From the NCBI RefSeq assembly GCF_900111105.1, contig NZ_FOGC01000003.1, positions 231,401 to 295,400 on the forward strand: a stretch of DNA of 64,000 bases. Direction: 5' to 3'. The notes beneath the pieces are model-generated. The model worked only from the letters and a program-made list of their open reading frames with translations, was not told the DNA's origin and ran no database searches. The DNA is from Rosenbergiella nectarea (GTDB lineage Bacteria; Pseudomonadota; Gammaproteobacteria; Enterobacterales; Enterobacteriaceae). A program made the position numbers and the translations under genes. Numbering within the stretch: position 1 is the first letter of the stretch; every line of letters begins with the position of its first letter. Positions 56,321-64,000 of the stretch are shown one piece after another.

Positions 56321-57512
56321 AACGTAAGGCCTCAGCGGGTTGTACGGTGGCAGCACGCCACGATGGATAAAGGGTTGCCAATAAGGCCAAGATCATCGCA
56401 CATAGGGTAATCATCACCACTTGACCGACATGGATATCAACCGGAAGTGCCGCACCATCTAATAATAAGCCGATAACCGGTAATAAATGATTTAATTGAC
56501 TGGCCAATAGGCAGCCCAATAACGCGCCACACAACGAACCAATAATCCCGGCACTGGCACCCTGCACCATAAACACCGTCATAATCTGACGACGGGTTAA
56601 GCCTTGAGTTTGCAGTATCGCCACTTCACCTTGCTTCTCCATGATTAATAGGCCCAGGGAGGTGATGATATTAAAGGCGGCCACCGCCACGATCAGACTG
56701 AGTAGCAGACCCATCATATTTTTTTCCATTCGGACGGCCTGGAACAGATCGCCCTTACGCTCACGCCAATCTTTCCAAACCGTTTTTTCAGGTAGCGCAT
56801 GGTGATCGATTTCATCCACCGCTAACGGATGATCAAGCCAGAGTCGCCACCCCGTGATCTGCCCTGCCGGATAGAGCATGATGCGGGAAGCATCCTGTTG
56901 ATTGACCAGAATTTGATAACTGTCGACTTCGCTGTTGGCTGCGTAGATCCCCGCGACGGTGAATAGGCGTTGGCTCGGCATCCGTCCCATCGGCGTAAAT
57001 TGACTGACCGACGGTACCATTAGCCGTAGCTTATCGCCGGGTTGTACGCCAAGCTGATTAGCCAGTTGCGCACCTAAGATCACCTGATAGCTTCCCGCGG
57101 CGGGAATATGGCGGGGGCCTTGTTCGATATAAGGCAATAACGGGTCCTGCTCTTCTGGTGCAAGGCCGAGCATAACTCCCACGGAAACATTGCGCGCGCT
57201 TTGTAAGACCACATCGGCGGTAGTCAAAGGTGCCACACGATTGACGCCCGCGAGCTTAATAGACGACGCCGGAAATTGTTGCGGATCGATATGGCCAGCA
57301 GGTTGCGAAACCACGGCTTGAGGCATTAAGCCTAGAATATTACCTTCTAACTCGCGTTCGAAGCCATTCATCACCGAGAGTACCGTGACTAACGCTAACA
57401 CCCCTAAGGTAATCCCAATCGCTGAGAGCCAAGAGATAAACCGCCCGAATCGGTCAGTAGCACGGCCACGCATGTAACGCAGACCAATAAATAAAGCGAC
57501 AGGTTGATACAT
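56313..57512 (-). CDS. lolC: Lipoprotein-releasing ABC permease LolC
   Basis: A 399-residue partner of LolE with the same topology. [20 protein letters not shown] at the start matches E. coli LolC; the periplasmic hook region contains [13 protein letters not shown], by which LolC recruits LolA, and the [20 protein letters not shown] helix is present. ATG 57512 is preferred over 57521. First gene of the lolCDE operon; mfd is divergent. Confidence 0.92.
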   Translation of the reverse strand: MYQPVALFIGLRYMRGRATDRFGRFISWLSAIGITLGVLALVTVLSVMNGFERELEGNILGLMPQAVVSQPAGHIDPQQFPASSIKLAGVNRVAPLTTADVVLQSARNVSVGVMLGLAPEEQDPLLPYIEQGPRHIPAAGSYQVILGAQLANQLGVQPGDKLRLMVPSVSQFTPMGRMPSQRLFTVAGIYAANSEVDSYQILVNQQDASRIMLYPAGQITGWRLWLDHPLAVDEIDHHALPEKTVWKDWRERKGDLFQAVRMEKNMMGLLLSLIVAVAAFNIITSLGLLIMEKQGEVAILQTQGLTRRQIMTVFMVQGASAGIIGSLCGALLGCLLASQLNHLLPVIGLLLDGAALPVDIHVGQVVMITLCAMILALLATLYPSWRAATVQPAEALRYE

Positions 57513-57784
57513 GTAGTCCATCCCGGACGGTAAAAAAGGTTATGAGGATGATAATGGAGCTGCCGCCTTTATGAAACCTTTACCGGAGTAATCATCAAGG
57601 TAAACTCTCGGAAAAGCGCTTAGTTGTATAAAAATAAGCCAAACGCATCCCTTAACCTACGAAAGCGAATACCGCTTCGCAGTGCAGAGTGCTACTTTAA
57701 AGAGAGAGAAAAACGCGGATCACGACCTTTCTGCATTACTGACAGAAACGTTAATGTATCTTTAAAATGAGATAATCGAAGTTT

Positions 57785-60700
57785 ATGACGGATATCCAGC
57801 AGTATTCACTGCCCAGAAAGGCAGGCGATGTGCGACAATTAGGCGAATTAGTCGGCTCTGCCTTTGCCATTGAGGCGGCTCGTATCGCGGAACAGCATGA
57901 TGGCTTGGTAGTATTGATCGCCAGTGATATGCAGAATGCACTGCAGTTGACCAGTGAAATCGGCCAATTCACGTCGCTTAGCGTTAATACATTACCTGAT
58001 TGGGAGACGCTGCCTTACGATAGCTTCTCCCCGCACCAAGATATTATTTCGAGTCGTTTGTCGATGCTCTATCAACTGCCATTGATGGAGAAAGGGCTGT
58101 TAATCCTACCGGTTAATACCCTGATGCAGCGCGTCTGTCCCCATAGTTTTTTGCACAGCCATGCTTTAGTCATGCAGCGCGGGGACAAACTCTCTCGTGA
58201 AACGTTAATTCGTCAACTTGAACAAGCGGGCTATCGTCATGTTGATCAGGTGATGGTCCACGGTGAGTATGCCACCCGTGGTGCGCTACTTGACCTCTTC
58301 CCTATGGGCAGCGAGGCCCCCTATCGCCTTGATTTTCTGGATGATGAGATCGATAGCCTGCGTTCGTTTGATGCGGATACTCAGCGCACGCTTAACGAAG
58401 TCGATGCGATTAGCCTTCTGCCGGCGCATGAATTCCCGACGGATAAAGCGTCAATTGAGCGCTTTCGCACACAGTGGCGTGAGCAATTTGATGTGCTGCG
58501 TGAATCAGAGCATCTTTACCAGCAAGTCTCTCGCGGGACATTACCCGCGGGGATAGAGTACTGGCAACCCCTGTTTTTTGATGAAGCCCTGCCTCCCCTA
58601 TTGAGTTATTTTCCGAAACAAACGCTATTGGTGAATACCGGTGATTTGGCAGGATGCAGTGAGCGTTTTTGGCAAGATACGGCCCACCGTTACGAAAACC
58701 GTCGCGTTGATCCGATGCGTCCTTTGGTCGAGCCGACTGCACTCTGGCTAGCGCCTGATGCCTTGCATGCCGAATTGAAACACTGGCCGCGTATTCAATT
58801 ATTGTCACAAGCGCTCCCCAAAAAAGCCGCGAATACCAACTTGGGTTACGAGGTTTTACCGGCGCTTCATCAACCGGATAATCAACAGAATCCGCTAGAT
58901 CCCCTGCGTAAACTGCTGGAGGCGCACAGCGAGGATCGCGTTATCTTCTCTGTCGAGAGCCAAGGTCGTCGCGAGCGACTACAGGAGATGCTGGCGCGCA
59001 TTAAGCTTCGACCAACCACCATTACGCAGTTCGCTGAGGCACAACAAGCGGGTGCCTACCTGATGGTCGGTGCAGCTGAAAAGGGCTTTATTGCTCAGCC
59101 GCAACGACTGATTTTTATCTGTGAAAATGATCTGCTGGGTGAGCGTGTGGTGCGCCGTCGTCAAGATACGCGTCGTGCGATCAATCCAGATGTGTTAATT
59201 CGCAACTTAGCAGAACTCCATCCGGGCCAACCGGTTGTCCACCTCGATCACGGTGTTGGGCGTTATGTCGGCATGACCACCTTGGAGACCGGCGGCGTTA
59301 CCGCGGAATACTTGGTGCTGAATTATGCCAATGATGCAAAACTGTATATTCCTATCTCTTCGCTGCATCTGATCAGTCGTTATGCGGGGGGGGCCGATGA
59401 GAATGCGCCGCTGCATAAACTCGGCAGCGATGCGTGGAACCGAGCGCGTCAGAAAGCCGCAGAGAAAGTGCGTGATGTCGCGGCAGAGCTGCTGGATATT
59501 TATGCGCAACGCGCGGCGAAAACCGGCTTTGCCTTTACCCAATACCGTGAAAACTATCAACAGTTCTGCGCCTCGTTCCCCTATGATACGACCCCCGATC
59601 AGAAACAAGCCATCAGTGCGGTGATCAGCGATATGTGTCAACCGCTGGCCATGGACCGCCTAGTGTGCGGGGATGTCGGTTTTGGTAAGACCGAAGTGGC
59701 GATGCGTGCCGCGTTTCTCGCCGTCGAAAATAACAAGCAAGTTGCGGTGCTGGTGCCGACCACCTTACTGGCGCAACAGCATTACGACAATTTCCGTGAC
59801 CGCTTCGCCGACTGGCCAGTACGCGTCGAGATGTTATCCCGTTTTCGCAGTGCGAAAGAGCAAAGCCAGATCCTAAAGGAGGCGGCCGAGGGTAAGGTGG
59901 ATATTCTGATCGGCACGCATAAATTACTGATGAGCGATTTGCAGTGGTCTGACCTAGGGCTACTCATTGTCGATGAAGAGCATCGTTTTGGTGTTCGCCA
60001 TAAAGAGCGTATTAAAGCGATGCGTGCGGATGTCGATATCCTCACCTTGACCGCCACCCCTATTCCTCGCACCTTGAACATGGCAATGAGCGGTATGCGT
60101 GATCTTTCCATTATTGCTACGCCACCCGCCCGCCGCCTTGCGGTCAAAACCTTTGTCCGTGAGTACGATGCCTTGGTGGTGCGTGAAGCTATCCTGCGTG
60201 AAGTGCTGCGTGGCGGCCAAGTCTATTACCTTTATAACGATGTCGAAAACATCAATAAGGCGGCAGAAAAACTCGCCGAGTTAGTGCCAGAAGCGCGGAT
60301 TCGTATCGGTCACGGTCAGATGCGGGAGCGAGAGCTCGAAAAGGTGATGAACGATTTCCATCATCAACGTTTCAATGTGTTGGTCTGTACCACCATTATC
60401 GAAACAGGTATCGATATTCCCACCGCAAATACCATTATTATTGAGCGCGCCGACCACTTCGGTTTGGCACAGCTCCACCAATTACGGGGTCGTGTGGGAC
60501 GCTCGCACCATCAAGCCTATGCCTGGTTGTTAACGCCTCATCCGAAGGCGATGACGACGGATGCCCGTAAACGTCTAGAAGCTATCGCCTCGTTAGAGGA
60601 TTTAGGGGCTGGATTCGCCCTGGCGACCCATGACTTAGAGATCCGTGGTGCCGGTGAATTACTGGGTGATGACCAGAGTGGCCAGATGGAAACGCTCGGT

Positions 60701-61240
60701 TTCACGCTCTATATGGAGCTGTTGGAAAATGCCGTGGAGTCATTGAAAGCAGGTAAGGAGCCCTCTCTAGAAGATCTGTCGCAGCGCCATACCGATGTGG
60801 AGCTACGAATGCCGGCGCTGATCCCAGATGACTTTATCTCTGATATTAATACCCGCCTCTCGCTCTATAAACGTATTGCCAGTGCCAGCGAATCCGCTGA
60901 ACTGAACGATATTAAAGTCGAGATGATCGACCGCTTCGGCCTGCTGCCCGATCCGACGCGTAATCTATTGATGCAGACGGAGATCCGTCTTCACGCTGAA
61001 TCGCTAGGGATCGCTAAAATTGAAGCCGGAGAGAAAGGAGGCTATATCGAATTCGCGGAACAAAATAATGTGGATCCCGGCTGGTTGATTGGGCTACTGC
61101 AACAAGATCCGAAACAGTGGAAGCTTGACGGGCCGGTAAAACTGCGGTTTACGCGTGACTTAAGCGAACGTCAATTACGGATTAATTGGTTGGTAGAATT
61201 GTTGGCACAGATGGACAAACACCGCGTAGGTGCTAAGTAG
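57785..61240 (+). CDS. mfd: Transcription-repair coupling factor Mfd
   Basis: An 1151-residue DNA translocase that removes stalled RNA polymerase and recruits UvrA. Domains in order: UvrB-like region, RNA-polymerase-interacting domain (around 480-550, with VVHLDHGVGRYVGM), SF2 motor with GDVGFGKTEVAMRA (Walker A), DEEHRFGV (DEEH box), and TRCF motif GRVGRSHHQAYAWLL, then the C-terminal UvrA-binding cover. Full length. Divergent from lolC. Confidence 0.95.
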   Translation: MTDIQQYSLPRKAGDVRQLGELVGSAFAIEAARIAEQHDGLVVLIASDMQNALQLTSEIGQFTSLSVNTLPDWETLPYDSFSPHQDIISSRLSMLYQLPLMEKGLLILPVNTLMQRVCPHSFLHSHALVMQRGDKLSRETLIRQLEQAGYRHVDQVMVHGEYATRGALLDLFPMGSEAPYRLDFLDDEIDSLRSFDADTQRTLNEVDAISLLPAHEFPTDKASIERFRTQWREQFDVLRESEHLYQQVSRGTLPAGIEYWQPLFFDEALPPLLSYFPKQTLLVNTGDLAGCSERFWQDTAHRYENRRVDPMRPLVEPTALWLAPDALHAELKHWPRIQLLSQALPKKAANTNLGYEVLPALHQPDNQQNPLDPLRKLLEAHSEDRVIFSVESQGRRERLQEMLARIKLRPTTITQFAEAQQAGAYLMVGAAEKGFIAQPQRLIFICENDLLGERVVRRRQDTRRAINPDVLIRNLAELHPGQPVVHLDHGVGRYVGMTTLETGGVTAEYLVLNYANDAKLYIPISSLHLISRYAGGADENAPLHKLGSDAWNRARQKAAEKVRDVAAELLDIYAQRAAKTGFAFTQYRENYQQFCASFPYDTTPDQKQAISAVISDMCQPLAMDRLVCGDVGFGKTEVAMRAAFLAVENNKQVAVLVPTTLLAQQHYDNFRDRFADWPVRVEMLSRFRSAKEQSQILKEAAEGKVDILIGTHKLLMSDLQWSDLGLLIVDEEHRFGVRHKERIKAMRADVDILTLTATPIPRTLNMAMSGMRDLSIIATPPARRLAVKTFVREYDALVVREAILREVLRGGQVYYLYNDVENINKAAEKLAELVPEARIRIGHGQMRERELEKVMNDFHHQRFNVLVCTTIIETGIDIPTANTIIIERADHFGLAQLHQLRGRVGRSHHQAYAWLLTPHPKAMTTDARKRLEAIASLEDLGAGFALATHDLEIRGAGELLGDDQSGQMETLGFTLYMELLENAVESLKAGKEPSLEDLSQRHTDVELRMPALIPDDFISDINTRLSLYKRIASASESAELNDIKVEMIDRFGLLPDPTRNLLMQTEIRLHAESLGIAKIEAGEKGGYIEFAEQNNVDPGWLIGLLQQDPKQWKLDGPVKLRFTRDLSERQLRINWLVELLAQMDKHRVGAK

Positions 61241-61248
61241 ACCTTCTC

Positions 61249-61272
61249 GCAGCCACCTAAGGGTGGCTGCTT
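61249..61272. terminator. Hairpin between mfd and ycfJ
   Basis: GCAGCCACC (61249-61257) and GGTGGCTGC (61262-61270) form a 9-bp stem with a four-base loop between two convergent genes. Short T tract only. Confidence 0.65.
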
Positions 61273-61276
61273 ACCC

Positions 61277-61828
61277 TCAGCTCTTCTGCACGGTCGGTTC
61301 GCTCAATTTTAAATTCCCTTGTGCATCCAGCGGGATCACCGAGCCAGGTTTGTGGTCCATCATAATCGTCCCTTGTTTATCCCCGACCTTATAGGTCACG
61401 TTATACCCCTTCGTGCGCTGCTCCTGAGTATATTGCGTTGAGCAACGACGATGAGAGGTCTGATAAGTATCACTATTTTGTAAGCTTTGCTGGGCTTGGT
61501 TGCCCGCATAGCCTCCCGCCAGCGCGCCGGCTACGGTAGCAATATCCCGTCCATGTCCGCCTCCGAACTGGTGACCTAACACGCCCCCCGCTACGGCCCC
61601 TAATACCGAACCGGTAAGACGGTTTTCGTCTTGTACCGCTCGACGATGGAACACATTGACGTTACGGCACACCTCGTGGGGCGTTTTAATCGTTTCGGTC
61701 TGCGGCTGTACCGCGATGACTTCAGCAAATTGTGGGGGGTGTTGCGTAAAATGACTGCCTGCGACCGCCGCAACTCCCAGAGCGGCTAATGCGCCGATGC
61801 CAACACCGGCAACTAATGATTTATTCAT
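61277..61828 (-). CDS. ycfJ: Glycine-zipper protein YcfJ
   Basis: A 183-residue protein like E. coli YcfJ: an N-terminal membrane segment (LVAGVGIGALAALGVAAVAG), VQDENRLTGSVLGAVAGGVL, GHQFGGGHGRDIATVAGALA, the glycine-zipper region, and a C-terminal YNVTYKVGDKQGTIMMDHKPG domain. Probably an outer-membrane or periplasmic stress protein; role unclear. Convergent with mfd. Confidence 0.9.
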   Translation of the reverse strand: MNKSLVAGVGIGALAALGVAAVAGSHFTQHPPQFAEVIAVQPQTETIKTPHEVCRNVNVFHRRAVQDENRLTGSVLGAVAGGVLGHQFGGGHGRDIATVAGALAGGYAGNQAQQSLQNSDTYQTSHRRCSTQYTQEQRTKGYNVTYKVGDKQGTIMMDHKPGSVIPLDAQGNLKLSEPTVQKS

Positions 61829-62139
61829 AACATCTCCTGCAATTTATTCTGGTTAATGGATACAGGGTTAACGCTTTGCTCGCGGAATAACTGCGCTGAG
61901 TGTGCCAAATCAATTTAGTATCAGCTATCGGAATTATGGAGAAAATTAGGATAAGACTCTGCCTAAAGTAGTGAGTCGCTATTTTATATGGCTGGCTGTG
62001 GGAGATGAGTAAGAATACAGGTTAGCGCTCGGGATAAGCCAAACAATCACTCTTTAGATTCTGGCAATACCCACCGTTTGATTAGCATTATCTCTCCCTC
62101 ACCTATCCACGGTGGCGCCTGCTTCCGTTGCTGTTCTTT
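61829..62139. other. 311-bp intergenic region
   Basis: This stretch holds the upstream region of ycfJ and the junction with the CdiA-type tail. I see no gene, terminator or RNA in it. Confidence 0.5.
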
Positions 62140-62325
62140 TTACTTATCGAATATCGGGGTGAGCGTCTGGTTGGCATGGGCGCGGTCTTTATCCGTCTGT
62201 TTTATTCCGGCCAGCTCTTTCTCTTCTGCGGGTGTCAGAGGCTCTTTCAGTATGTCGCGTTTCTGTTCCAGTACTTTCTTACGCTCGGCTTCATCCACAC
62301 TCAGCCAGTTATTGTCAACTAAAAA
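62140..62325 (-). pseudogene. CdiA C-terminal module remnant with VDNN motif
   Basis: The minus strand reads VDNNWLSVDEAERKKVLEQK, then RDILKEPLTPAEEKELAGIK and ends NQTLTPIFDK at 62140. V(E/D)NN is the boundary between the conserved CdiA body and its exchangeable toxin, and VENNWLSxxEAxRKK is a common form of it. Only the linker and no complete toxin is present. The third module in line behind the cdiA gene. Confidence 0.65.
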
Positions 62326-62374
62326 ATCCCAACCACTAAAGGCTGAGATCTTGACGTTAATTTATAAATAGATA

Positions 62375-62569
62375 TCACCTCTTAAATAAAGGTAAAAAGT
62401 GGTAGGCAAACCAGTAAACGAGACTTGCAGGAATCGCTCCAAAAGTAGCGCCCTTTAGCCCATGCCATAGGTTATCAAAATAAAAGACGCCTTCAGCTAA
62501 ATATTTCAACCCTTCAAAAAAGAAAAAAAAAAGCAACGACAATGCAACTTTTCTCCTGGTTAAAATCAT
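62375..62569 (-). CDS. Small membrane protein, putative CDI immunity
   Basis: From ATG 62569 a 64-residue protein (MILTRRKVALSLLFFFFFEG, then GVFYFDNLWHGLKGATFG and HFLPLFKR) with two or three hydrophobic segments. It overlaps the end of the orphan toxin frame (62514 onwards) in another frame, the arrangement of a cdiI gene. An in-frame ATG at 62599 is less likely. The polar, AT-rich character and position suggest protection against the neighbouring toxin; no family recognised. Confidence 0.55.
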   Translation of the reverse strand: MILTRRKVALSLLFFFFFEGLKYLAEGVFYFDNLWHGLKGATFGAIPASLVYWFAYHFLPLFKR

Positions 62570-63137
62570 AATGATAGAATTCAGTTCCAGAAGCACCATT
62601 AATATCTACTTTTTCACCAGAGATATTGGTTGATATACCGCTCCATCCCAATGATGGATCTACTCCAAAACTAAAACCAACACCATCTTTTCCATAAGAT
62701 ATTTCGCTAGAAGTGATACCAAGCCCTAATCCTATGGAACTATTGCTTTCGGAATCAATAGTTCCAGGAAAATATGGTCCAAACTGAATCCCTATCTACC
62801 CGGAGATACGCTCACCGACTGCTAATGTTTCTCCACGATTAGCTGAAAACTGGTATGGATCTAGACTCGCAACAAAGTAATAACCGGCCCCCGCACCTCC
62901 GGCGACCTCACCTTTTAAATAAAGTTTAACTTTGTACTCAGTTCCCCAGGAAGGCCCTTCACCAATAGCAATACGATTTATCCCGTCTTGAATCTGCTCC
63001 GGCGTCAGATTGTTATTCACCGCATACTGGTTCCACGAAGTCACCGCCTAGCCATAATTCATCATGCCTTTCGTTAGCTGGAACCCATCACCCAGTGCAT
63101 TATTCTCAACAACAGTCCCGGTCAAGGCGACCGGGAC
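62514..63137 (-). pseudogene. Orphan CdiA-CT toxin module, two in-frame stops
   Basis: A single minus-strand frame starts after a stop at 63138, has VENNALGDGFQLTKG (VENN at 63099-63110), a TAG at 63048-63050, then SWNQYAVNNNLTPEQIQDGI, a TAG at 62796-62798, and IGIQFGPYFPGTID to SGTEFYHYDFNQEK and a stop at 62514. It is a CdiA C-terminal region with no CdiA body in front, as in orphan cdiA-CT/cdiI cassettes. The two stops disable it, although the frame is otherwise open. The toxic activity is not recognised. Confidence 0.65.
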
Positions 63138-63144
63138 TTATAAC

Positions 63145-63396
63145 TTAACCAGGTTTGGATGACTTTTTTCTACGACCTTTAAATTTATCAATCAAATTAA
63201 AGGTAATTGCAGCTAATGTTATTGCTGATCCAGCAATAATGCTTTTGAAAAGATTCCTCATAATTTCTTCATAAGGTAAATAAAATCCACCCAGATGAAT
63301 AAAACTTGAAACAACTTTTATGATTAGACCCAATAAGAAAAAACCAACAGTAAAATAAGCAAAAAGAACTATGTATTTAAGAGTGGACTTCATCAT
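63145..63396 (-). CDS. Small membrane protein, putative CDI immunity
   Basis: An 83-residue protein with two hydrophobic segments (YIVLFAYFTVGFFLLGLIIK; SIIAGSAITLAAITFNLI) and a basic tail (KFKGRRKKSSKPG). Its ATG overlaps the stop of the CdiA-type gene (ATGA), so it is coupled to it and in the cdiI position. AT-rich. It may inhibit the toxin at the inner membrane, but the toxin part is not identified and the role is inferred from position. Confidence 0.6.
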   Translation of the reverse strand: MMKSTLKYIVLFAYFTVGFFLLGLIIKVVSSFIHLGGFYLPYEEIMRNLFKSIIAGSAITLAAITFNLIDKFKGRRKKSSKPG

Positions 63397-64000
63397 TTTC
63401 CACTCTCCTGCTTTTTGATAATACTTGTGCCTGCATCAGTGGCAGCTTCGGAAGCAAAAGCCCCTCCAATATCGTAGATGAATCCAGGCAGTTCCTTTCT
63501 TGTTATTGAATTAACAATCCCCGGCGCATACTCCCCGAACATGCCGCCAACCCAGGCACCGGCGGCAGAGGCCCCTATCGATCCTGGATTTGGCCCATCA
63601 GTAAACACTGCTCCACCTGCCGCTATGCCCACGTTCTGCCAGACTCCACGCCCCGGTGCCAGACCGCCCATAATAGCGGCGGCTCCCGTACTCAGCGGAT
63701 CGTAAACTTTTCCTTCATTCCCCGACAGGCTCATATCAAACCACTGATAACTTCCATTCGCGACGGCTGCAATTACGCTACCGCCCACAACTTTCGCTAT
63801 CGAGGCCGCAGGACCTAAGTAGATTGCGACTCCTATCATTAAGCCATCTGTGTAACCCTCAACAATGGCTTTCGTAATATTCGCTCCCTCGGGTAAATCC
63901 CCTTTCACATGCTGACTGAGCGCTGTATTGATTTCATCTGGGGTTGCACCTTGCTGAGCCATGGACATTGCTAATGAAGAGGCTGATTGACCATAATCCG
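63393..64000 (-). CDS. CdiA/haemagglutinin-type protein, C-terminal part (5' end outside window)
   Basis: The frame is open to the window edge, so only about 202 C-terminal residues are seen: DYGQSASSLAMSMAQQ, ATPDEINTALSQHVKGDL, GVAIYLGPAASIAKVVGGSV, YQWFDMSL, GLAPGRGVWQNVG and MFGEYAPGIVNSITRKELPG. This alternating Gly/Ala-rich domain is common at the ends of large two-partner-secreted filamentous haemagglutinins in enterobacteria, between the VENN region and the end. No known nuclease motif is visible. Followed by a small membrane protein. Confidence 0.7.
   Translation of the reverse strand, partial: DYGQSASSLAMSMAQQGATPDEINTALSQHVKGDLPEGANITKAIVEGYTDGLMIGVAIYLGPAASIAKVVGGSVIAAVANGSYQWFDMSLSGNEGKVYDPLSTGAAAIMGGLAPGRGVWQNVGIAAGGAVFTDGPNPGSIGASAAGAWVGGMFGEYAPGIVNSITRKELPGFIYDIGGAFASEAATDAGTSIIKKQESGK

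Overview
The window is chromosomal DNA from an enterobacterium. The stretch from 42930 to 61828 (icd, rluE, nudJ, mnmA, hflD, purB, phoP, phoQ, roxA, cobB, lolE, lolD, lolC, mfd, ycfJ) matches the Enterobacterales core gene order, and the proteins closely resemble Escherichia coli homologues. Sucrose (csc) and arabinose uptake genes, an indolepyruvate decarboxylase and moderate GC suggest a plant- or insect-associated member, perhaps of the Erwiniaceae. The genus cannot be fixed from the sequence alone.

Left third (1-25600): the 3' part of araC and araE; a sucrose regulon (cscR, cscA, cscB and a detached cscK) with two identical CscR palindromes and a CRP site; yjdM; a yqeG transporter gene broken by one missing base; a small decayed element carrying an acyltransferase at the 3' end of an aldB-type gene. 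Housekeeping and metabolic genes follow: a methyltransferase, ycdY and an M20 amidohydrolase, yeaQ, emtA/ldcA, small lipoproteins, a candidate RyhB-like sRNA, cho, lpxL, an ABC binding protein and permease with no ATPase, ydgJ, and a medium-chain dehydrogenase.

Middle (25600-42930): an SOS-controlled dinI/msgA-type gene, then the most plastic part of the window. It holds a galP-like gene tail, a type VI secretion lipase effector with its catalytic core deleted beside an intact Tli4-type immunity gene (both inside ~160-bp direct repeats), an Lrp-family regulator broken by a stop, ipdC, an EamA/TetR pair, an SDR, an OsmC protein, and a Tat-exported oxalate decarboxylase. An AT-rich cassette follows: a pesticin-like muramidase overlapping an LprI/DUF1311-type putative immunity gene, lying between two decayed IS1-family elements. 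Next to it is a decayed prophage remnant (PerC-like and replication genes) on the 3' side of icd.

Right third (42930-64000): conserved core genes as listed, then from 62140 to the window edge the 3' end of a CdiA/filamentous-haemagglutinin locus. It has one intact C-terminal region with a small membrane protein behind it, an orphan VENN-type module interrupted by two in-frame stops with its own small membrane protein, and a third, shorter VDNN remnant.

Taken together, the window shows a stable core interleaved with sites where interbacterial-competition modules (T6SS lipase/Tli4, pesticin-like/LprI, CdiA-CT/immunity) have been gained. In two of the three groups the toxin is damaged while the adjacent protective gene stays open.
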